The notes under the pieces: model-generated | Databases searched by the model: none | What the model was told of the DNA's origin: nothing | Seen by the model: the letters and a program-made list of their open reading frames with translations, nothing else | In this document: piece after piece, positions 1-5,651 of the stretch | Position numbering within the stretch: position 1 is the first letter of the stretch | Layout: every line of letters begins with the position of its first letter | Program-made: the position numbers and the translations under genes | Assembly (NCBI GenBank): GCA_964641695.1 | Contig: CAZXKG010000087.1 | Location: 1-11,179 of the forward strand | DNA length: 11,179 nt | DNA from: RHKX01 sp964641695 | GTDB lineage: Bacteria; Actinomycetota; Thermoleophilia; Solirubrobacterales; 70-9 | Direction of reading: 5' to 3'

Positions 1-176
1 CCCGTCGGGATACGCCCCGACGGGTCGACCCCGGACGCGGTGTAGAGGTCCGTATGGCAGACGCCGCAAGCGACGAGCCGCACCAGCACCTCCCCCGCTC
101 TCGGGTCTCGCAACTCGACTTCCTGAACCTCGAGCGGCTCCCCGAACTCCTCCAGCACCGCAGCACGCATTCGCAT
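1..176 (-). CDS. Zinc-dependent alcohol dehydrogenase, class III-like (N-terminal 58 residues; continues past left edge)
   Basis: This is the N-terminal part of the GroES-like catalytic domain of a medium-chain zinc alcohol dehydrogenase. Visible: a first beta strand beginning MRMRAAVLEEFGEP, then CGVCHTDLYTASGVDP at residues 37-52. Cys40 is the expected first ligand of the catalytic zinc, and the CHTD pattern is typical of class III enzymes, which oxidise S-hydroxymethyl adducts of glutathione or mycothiol (formaldehyde detoxification) or simple alcohols. The NAD-binding Rossmann domain and the structural-zinc cysteines lie outside the window, so substrate and thiol cofactor cannot be decided. 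I chose the ATG at 176-174 because AGGAGG lies 7 nt upstream; the next in-frame ATG at 170-168 has a 13-nt spacing. It is transcribed away from the 62-aa gene, on the same strand, after a 265-bp gap that holds hairpins, so it probably has its own promoter. Confidence 0.85.
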   Translation of the reverse strand, partial: MRMRAAVLEEFGEPLEVQEVELRDPRAGEVLVRLVACGVCHTDLYTASGVDPSGRIPT

Positions 177-183
177 AGCCCAA

Positions 184-189
184 CCTCCT
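184..189 (-). promoter_or_regulatory. Shine-Dalgarno site of the alcohol dehydrogenase
   Basis: On the minus strand this reads AGGAGG, a full match to the anti-Shine-Dalgarno core, 7 nt before the ATG at 176-174. It decides the start codon. It is also the only strong Shine-Dalgarno sequence I see in the window; the other genes have weak ones or none. Confidence 0.75.
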
Positions 190-192
190 GGT

Positions 193-217
193 CGCCGTTG
201 GAGAGATCGTAACGGCG
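193..217. repeat. 7-bp inverted repeat just upstream of the alcohol dehydrogenase ribosome site
   Basis: CGCCGTT at 193-199 and AACGGCG at 211-217 are perfect reverse complements with an 11-bp centre. The repeat ends 3 bp from the AGGAGG ribosome site, so it could be an operator half-site pair for a repressor or a hairpin in the mRNA leader. Its regulatory role is inferred only from position. Confidence 0.4.
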
Positions 218-256
218 GGATACCTGCCGGAGGAATGCTCCGCTTCGCGTCCGCTT

Positions 257-291
257 CCCCCTGCTTGCCCGGCGGAGTTGGAAGCAGGGGG
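257..291. repeat. Perfect 10-bp inverted repeat
   Basis: CCCCCTGCTT at 257-266 and AAGCAGGGGG at 282-291 are exact reverse complements with a 15-nt loop. No T tract follows on either strand, so it is not a standard intrinsic terminator. It lies 81 bp upstream of the alcohol dehydrogenase start, far enough to be an operator or a barrier to read-through. Confidence 0.5.
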
Positions 292-380
292 CTGCCTGGG
301 AGTTGGGTACTCGGGGTTGGCCCGTTGAGTTGGCGTAGGCCGGGGTGGGGCGCAGGTGGCCGGGGTCGTCCCCAAGCCAA

Positions 381-429
381 ACGGCCGAAGGCCGTGGCCC
401 CGGGCGCCCCCACCACGGGCCTCCCGGGG
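381..429 (-). terminator. Probable tandem-hairpin terminator after the 62-aa gene
   Basis: The first hairpin starts 12 nt after the stop of the 62-aa gene. It pairs 398-404 (CCCCGGG) with 423-429 (CCCGGGG), and inside that 406-409 (GCCC) with 417-420 (GGGC), giving 11 pairs with a small internal loop. A second hairpin pairs ACGGCC (381-386) with GGCCGT (390-395) around a 3-nt loop; on the minus strand it is followed directly by TTTGG. The U tract is weak, as is common in high-GC actinobacteria. Confidence 0.5.
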
Positions 430-441
430 GAACCGATCGAC

Positions 442-630
442 TCAGCGGGCGCGAGCGGCCTTGAGATCCTTCTTCGTGACCTCGAACGAGACGACGTAGC
501 TCCGCTTGCCGGTCCTGGTCGCGAGCCCGCGACGCTCCAGCTTCTTCATCGCCGCCGGGCATCGCTTGCAGCGCGGCCCCGACTTGCAGCACTTCTTCTT
601 CGTCTTGACGTTGCGTCCGGCGAGGGCCAT
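442..630 (-). CDS. Small Cys-rich basic protein, 62 aa, function unknown
   Basis: I do not recognise a function. The protein is strongly basic (many Lys and Arg) and has a cysteine cluster near the N-terminus: KKKCCKSGPRCKRCP at residues 11-25, a C-C-x5-C-x2-C pattern with Cys14, Cys15, Cys21 and Cys24. That could hold a zinc ion or other metal. The second half (about 28-62) looks like a short folded segment with a beta strand (SYVVSFEV) and a Lys/Arg-rich helix at the end. Short proteins with a CC...RCKRCP motif are, as I recall, widespread and uncharacterised in Actinobacteria. The ATG at 630-628 has no Shine-Dalgarno sequence, so translation may be leaderless. It lies 148 bp after lepA on the same strand and is followed by a strong hairpin, suggesting its own transcript. 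A nucleic-acid-binding role is a guess from charge and cysteines. Confidence 0.72.
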   Translation of the reverse strand: MALAGRNVKTKKKCCKSGPRCKRCPAAMKKLERRGLATRTGKRSYVVSFEVTKKDLKAARAR

Positions 631-655
631 CGACCGCGCAGGCTAGCAGGGTTGT
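631..655 (-). promoter_or_regulatory. Possible -10 element for a leaderless 62-aa gene
   Basis: On the minus strand TAGCCT (matching TANNNT) stands 9 nt before the ATG, a spacing that would place transcription start at or near the ATG and fits the missing ribosome site. No good -35 hexamer is seen at 16-18 bp. Weak support. Confidence 0.25.
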
Positions 656-669
656 TAGGTACCCCTAAC
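654..669. repeat. Palindrome upstream of the 62-aa gene
   Basis: GTTAGG (654-659) and CCTAAC (664-669) are perfect reverse complements around TACC. The palindrome lies 24 bp before the ATG of the 62-aa gene, where a repressor site would overlap the promoter. Relatively AT-rich for its surroundings. Confidence 0.45.
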
Positions 670-677
670 CCAAATCG

Positions 678-716
678 GCTCCTGACGAGGTCAGGGGCGT
701 CCTGATCGGGTGACGC
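678..716. repeat. Two adjoining inverted repeats between lepA and the 62-aa gene
   Basis: CCTGAC (681-686) pairs with GTCAGG (690-695) around GAG and can be extended by a wobble pair and one more pair. Immediately next to it, GCGTC (697-701) pairs with GACGC (712-716) around 10 nt. With the palindrome at 654-669, three paired elements sit within about 65 bp. Confidence 0.35.
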
Positions 717-720
717 AGGC

Positions 721-768
721 AAAAAAAGGGGACGTGAGACGACGAGGATCCCGAGCAGGGCATCCCTG
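721..768 (-). terminator. Possible weak terminator of lepA
   Basis: Eleven nt after the lepA stop, CAGGG (756-760) and CCCTG (764-768) can form a 5-bp hairpin with a 3-nt loop. A run of seven T on the minus strand (721-727) follows 28 nt later, rare in DNA of this composition. The distance between hairpin and T run is too long for a textbook intrinsic terminator; a GGGA/TCCC pairing directly before the T run is weak. Confidence 0.3.
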
Positions 769-778
769 GCCCGTCAGG

Positions 779-2575
<1,797 letters not shown>

Positions 2576-2594
2576 CAGGGGCGGAGAAGGGTAG

Positions 2595-2614
2595 CGGCGC
2601 GTAGCTCAGCGCCG
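2595..2614 (-). other. Hairpin spanning the murJ stop codon, before lepA
   Basis: CGGCGC (2595-2600) and GCGCCG (2609-2614) form a 6-bp stem around an 8-nt loop that contains part of the murJ TGA. It lies 20 nt before the lepA ATG. No T run follows, so it is more likely an mRNA stability or translational-coupling structure than a terminator, or simply chance in GC-rich DNA. Confidence 0.25.
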
Positions 2615-4315
2615 GACGACGGCGAGCAGCTGGCGGGCCTCGGGGACCCGCATCGCCAACACCGCCACCAGGTAGACCACCGCGCCGGCGGTCAGCGCCA
2701 CGCCGAGGGAGCAGATCTGCGCGAGCGTGCCTCGTCCGAGCGCTTCGTCGAGCAGCTCCCAGACGAGCCAGGAAACCCCCCCTAGCGCCACGGACGCCGC
2801 GGTGATCTTCAACGATGCGATCCCGAGGCTTCGCAACTCGAGCCCATGCAGCGGCTCGCGGATGACGAACATCTGCGCGGCGACGCTGACGGCGGTCGCC
2901 GCAGCCGTGGCGACCACGATCCCGGCGACGCCGAAGGGCTTGTAGAGGGCGAGGGCGACCCCCGCGGTGACCACCAGGTTCAGGGCCGCGATCCAGGCAG
3001 GCGTCCACGGGCGCTGCAGGCTGAAGAAGGTGCGGGTGAGGATCAGGAAGAGGCCGTTGAACGGCAGGGAGAGCGCGAACCAGAAGAGCGCCTCGGCGAC
3101 CAGCGGCGTCTCGAACCGGGTGAACTCGCCGCGCTCGTAGACCAGCCGGATCATCGGCTCGGAGAGGACGAGGATCGCCGCGGCGGCCGGCACGAGGACG
3201 AGCAGGATCATCCGCATCCCGTTCGCCATCGTGCGCCGCAGGTCGTCGAAGTCGTTGCGGGCGGCGTAGCGGGCGAGGGTCGGGAAGATCACCGTCGTCA
3301 CGGCGACGGAGAAGATCCCCTGCGGGAGCATGTAGATGCGGAAGGCCTTGTCCATCGCCGCCGGGGCGTACTCGGCGAGCGGCTCGAGCGTCCCGGCGAG
3401 GGTGCCGGGGATCAGGGTGCCGACCATCGCGTTGATCAGGAGGTTGATGTTGATCAAGCCGAGGCTGATCGTCACCGGCAGCATCAGCAGCAGAACGCGC
3501 TTGACCAGGGGATTGCGCCAATCGATGACCCGCTGCATGCGGAACGGCGTGTTCCTCAGGTCGAACGACACCATCGCCAGCTGCAGCGCGGTGCCGACGA
3601 GCACGCCGATCGCGTAGGCGTAGACGCGGTTCTCCTCGGAGAACGCGGGCGCGAGCAGGACGAGGACGGCGATGATCGCGATGTTCCAGAAGAGCGGCGC
3701 GATCGCGAACATCGCGAAGCGGTTGTAGCTGTTGAGGATGCCGACGACGACCCCCGAGATCCCAAGCATGATCAGGATCGGGAAGAGGATCTGCGAGAGC
3801 GCGACGGTGAGCTCGAGCGTCTCGTCGTCGTAGCCAGGCGCGAACAGGGGAACGATCCGCGGCGCGAAGATGACGAAGAGCGCCGTGATCACGCCGAGGA
3901 CGGCGGTGATCAGGAAGATCAGCGTCGCCCCGAGCCGGAACGCTTCCTTGCGCTTGCCCGCCTCGAGCTGCTCGGTGAAGACGGGCACGAACGCCGCCTG
4001 CAGGGCCGCGTCCGCGAAGAAGCTGCGCACGAGGTTCGGGATCAGAAACGCGATCGTGAAGGCCGACATCTGCGGGCCGACGCCGAAGTAGCGGGCGGCG
4101 ATGATCTCGCGGATCAGGCCGGCGATCCTGGAGAGCCCGGTGGCGACGCTGAAGAAGGCGGTCGAACGGCCCATCCGGCCGCGCTGCTCGGTCGGCTCCG
4201 GGCCCAGGGCGGAGCCGGCGAACTCCTCGTCGATCGGATCGATCCCGATGCCCGACGACTGCAGCGGCCGCTCGGATCCGCCCCCGTCGCCCGGCTTGTC
4301 GCTGGTCCGCCCCAT
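2606..4315 (-). CDS. murJ: Lipid II flippase MurJ (MviN family), about 569 aa
   Basis: An integral membrane protein of the MOP exporter superfamily that flips lipid II across the cytoplasmic membrane for peptidoglycan synthesis. After a hydrophilic, acidic N-terminal extension of about 47 residues come roughly 13-14 membrane segments from STAFFSVATGLSRIAGLIRE to the C-terminus, a normal number. Family marks: GLIREIIAARYFG (about 66-78), FLIPNLVRSFFAD (90-102), FRIYMLPQGIFSVA (325-338) and IRLVYERGEF (389-398). Arginines corresponding to E. coli Arg24, Arg52 and Arg270 appear conserved (about residues 69, 97 and 326), but the partner of Asp25 is Glu here. I take the ATG at 4315; a TTG directly before it (4318) is also possible, and the ATG at 4174 would remove the extension. 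None has a clear Shine-Dalgarno sequence. The start is 25 bp from the divergent rpsT start; lepA follows after 30 bp. Confidence 0.94.
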   Translation of the reverse strand: MGRTSDKPGDGGGSERPLQSSGIGIDPIDEEFAGSALGPEPTEQRGRMGRSTAFFSVATGLSRIAGLIREIIAARYFGVGPQMSAFTIAFLIPNLVRSFFADAALQAAFVPVFTEQLEAGKRKEAFRLGATLIFLITAVLGVITALFVIFAPRIVPLFAPGYDDETLELTVALSQILFPILIMLGISGVVVGILNSYNRFAMFAIAPLFWNIAIIAVLVLLAPAFSEENRVYAYAIGVLVGTALQLAMVSFDLRNTPFRMQRVIDWRNPLVKRVLLLMLPVTISLGLININLLINAMVGTLIPGTLAGTLEPLAEYAPAAMDKAFRIYMLPQGIFSVAVTTVIFPTLARYAARNDFDDLRRTMANGMRMILLVLVPAAAAILVLSEPMIRLVYERGEFTRFETPLVAEALFWFALSLPFNGLFLILTRTFFSLQRPWTPAWIAALNLVVTAGVALALYKPFGVAGIVVATAAATAVSVAAQMFVIREPLHGLELRSLGIASLKITAASVALGGVSWLVWELLDEALGRGTLAQICSLGVALTAGAVVYLVAVLAMRVPEARQLLAVVRR

Positions 4316-4340
4316 CAATCGCTACAGTGTGCGGCCGCTG
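4316..4340. promoter_or_regulatory. Divergent murJ/rpsT junction with a possible rpsT -10 box
   Basis: Only 25 bp separate the two start codons. On the plus strand TACAGT at 4323-4328 matches TANNNT and would start transcription about 5 nt before the rpsT ATG; the nearest -35-like TTGTCG (4296-4301 region) is about 21 bp away, too far for a good sigma-70 promoter. Promoters for both genes must overlap each other or lie inside the opposite gene, unless murJ starts at 4174. Confidence 0.3.
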
Positions 4341-4601
4341 ATGGCCAATATCGCATCACAGAAGAAGCGCATCCTTCGCTCCGAGCGCGAGCGGGTCGAG
4401 AACCGGCGCCACACCACCGCCGTCAAGACGCACTTCCGGCGTCTCGAGGACGCGGTAGAGGCCGGGGATTCCGAGACGATCGAGCGCGAGCATCGCGACC
4501 TGATCGCGCGGATCGACAAGGCCGTCCAGAAGGGCGCCCTGCACGCGAACACCGGCGCCCGCAAGAAGAGCCGCGCCGCTCGCATCCGCACGGCCGCCTG
4601 A
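4341..4601 (+). CDS. rpsT: 30S ribosomal protein S20, 86 aa
   Basis: S20 is a small, very basic primary 16S rRNA-binding protein of the 30S subunit body. The sequence starts MANIASQKKRILRSERER and is predicted almost entirely helical, with the family's NTGARKKSRAARI signature near the C-terminus (70-82). Length is normal (85-88 aa). The open frame extends upstream to 4101 through the antisense of murJ, but the ATG at 4341 gives the conserved N-terminus and is the right start. No Shine-Dalgarno sequence is seen, so it may be leaderless or nearly so. It is the only plus-strand gene in the window: divergent from murJ (25 bp) and convergent with holA (15 bp), so it must be transcribed alone. Autogenous control is known for S20 in E. 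coli, but nothing in this sequence demonstrates it. Confidence 0.98.
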   Translation: MANIASQKKRILRSERERVENRRHTTAVKTHFRRLEDAVEAGDSETIEREHRDLIARIDKAVQKGALHANTGARKKSRAARIRTAA

Positions 4602-4609
4602 CTCCAGGC
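4596..4609. terminator. Small hairpin in the rpsT/holA convergent junction
   Basis: GCCTG (4596-4600) and CAGGC (4605-4609) pair around ACTC, overlapping the rpsT stop codon. It sits in the 15-bp gap between convergent genes and could act on either transcript, but there is no T tract on either side, so termination is doubtful. Confidence 0.2.
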
Positions 4610-4616
4610 CCGCCGC

Positions 4617-5591
4617 TCACTTCCCGTCTCCCGCCGCCCGCCGCACCGCGAGGGTGAGCGCCACCGCGTCGTCGTAGTCGGACCCGCCGCGGGTCCACCA
4701 CTCGAGGTCGGCGACCGCCCCGATCGCGACCGACAGGTCCTCGGGCGCGACCCCGCGAACCGAGCGCACCAGCATCTTCGACGGGTACGGGGCCATCGGC
4801 AGCGCGGCTTCGATCTTCGCCGCGGGCTCTCCCGCCTCGATCCCGCTCGCCGCCTGGTAGGCGCTGCGCAGCCGGTTCGCCATCCCGTAGACGAGCGGGG
4901 TGACGGCCTCGCCCTGAGCCAGCAGCTCGTCGGCGACGGAGACGGCGGCGGCGCGATCGCGGGAGACGACGGCATCGGCGAGCGCCCACGCCGCGCGCTC
5001 GGAGTCGTCGGCGATCGTCTTCTCGACGTCCTCGGCCGTGACCTCGCCGCCATCGCCCGCCCAGAGGGCCAGGCGGTCGAGCTCCATGCCGAGCCTCGCG
5101 GTCCCGGACCCGAGACGCTCGACGATCACACGAGCCGCTTGCGGGGCCAGGGAGAAGCCGCGCTCGCGGGACTCGCGCAGCAGCCAGGAGGGGACGTCGC
5201 GCGGCTTCGGGGCCTCGAAGGTGAGCACGTCCCCGCCGGCGACCTCGACCGCGTCGCCCAGTCCCTTCGGCGCGGATCCCCGGGCGACCAGCACGACGGT
5301 GACGTCGGGGGGAAGCGAGTCCAGCCCTACGACCATCTTCTTGACCTGAGTGGCGCGCCACTTCTCGACCCCGTCCGCCAGCAGATAGCGGTGCTCGGCG
5401 ATCAACGAGATCGCCGGGATCGAGCCGACGAGCTCGTCGGGATCGGGCGCTTCGGCCCCGCCGCCGAAGACCTCGAGGACGCCCGGCCCGCCCTCCCGCT
5501 CGGCGCGCGAGCGCAGCCGATCGACCGTCGCCAGCAGCTTCGCGGTGTCGCTGCCGGCGAACAGGTATGCGGGCTTCATCTCGGCGGCCAT
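4617..5591 (-). CDS. holA: DNA polymerase III delta subunit (HolA), 324 aa
   Basis: Delta is the clamp-opening subunit of the clamp loader that places the beta sliding clamp on primed DNA. The protein shows the family's layout: an N-terminal domain beginning KPAYLFAGSD with no true Walker A motif, as expected of delta; a helical middle with ERGFSLAPQAARVIVERLG and TARLGMELDRLALWAG; and a helical C-terminal clamp-loader collar domain including GMANRLRSAYQA and PYPSKMLVRSVRG. Length is ordinary (about 320-340). The frame can start at GTG 5630 (337 aa), ATG 5591 (324 aa) or ATG 5579 (320 aa); none has a well-placed ribosome site. I prefer 5591 because homologues start close to the KPAYL strand. 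It follows comEC closely (22-61 bp, depending on start), and comEC-holA is a long-conserved gene pair, so cotranscription is likely. Its 3' end faces rpsT. Confidence 0.93.
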   Translation of the reverse strand: MAAEMKPAYLFAGSDTAKLLATVDRLRSRAEREGGPGVLEVFGGGAEAPDPDELVGSIPAISLIAEHRYLLADGVEKWRATQVKKMVVGLDSLPPDVTVVLVARGSAPKGLGDAVEVAGGDVLTFEAPKPRDVPSWLLRESRERGFSLAPQAARVIVERLGSGTARLGMELDRLALWAGDGGEVTAEDVEKTIADDSERAAWALADAVVSRDRAAAVSVADELLAQGEAVTPLVYGMANRLRSAYQAASGIEAGEPAAKIEAALPMAPYPSKMLVRSVRGVAPEDLSVAIGAVADLEWWTRGGSDYDDAVALTLAVRRAAGDGK

Positions 5592-5651
5592 GAACGCAAC
5601 GAGTCTAGGGGCGGCGTCGGCTCCGACCACGCTCCGGCCGGCCGCGCCCTC

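Larger units (their letters stand above)
177..441. other. Non-coding gap between the 62-aa gene and the alcohol dehydrogenase
   Basis: These 265 bp hold no convincing gene. They contain, in minus-strand order after the 62-aa gene, a strong two-part hairpin at 398-429, a second hairpin at 381-395, a G-rich plus-strand tract (287-365), a 10-bp inverted repeat (257-291), a 7-bp inverted repeat (193-217) and the alcohol dehydrogenase ribosome site. A plus-strand open frame running from 235 to 705 overlaps the whole 62-aa gene antisense and looks like a composition artefact. Confidence 0.6.

Noticed and set aside
1..24. Inverted repeat CCCGTCGGG / CCCGACGGG at the left edge
   Set aside because: It lies inside the dehydrogenase coding sequence, where the residues are conserved; most likely codon chance in GC-rich DNA.
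235..705. 156-aa plus-strand open frame covering the left intergenic area
   Set aside because: Runs antisense through the 62-aa Cys-rich gene, is Arg/Leu/Gly-rich with no motif, and crosses several hairpins.
4101..4340. N-terminal extension of rpsT in the same open frame
   Set aside because: It would add about 80 residues antisense to murJ; S20 proteins are 85-88 aa and the ATG at 4341 matches the conserved N-terminus.
2846..4657. 603-aa open frame on the plus strand, antisense to murJ
   Set aside because: It is Arg/Asp/Glu/His-rich low-complexity sequence with no domain, and lies opposite a clear murJ; a GC-rich shadow frame.
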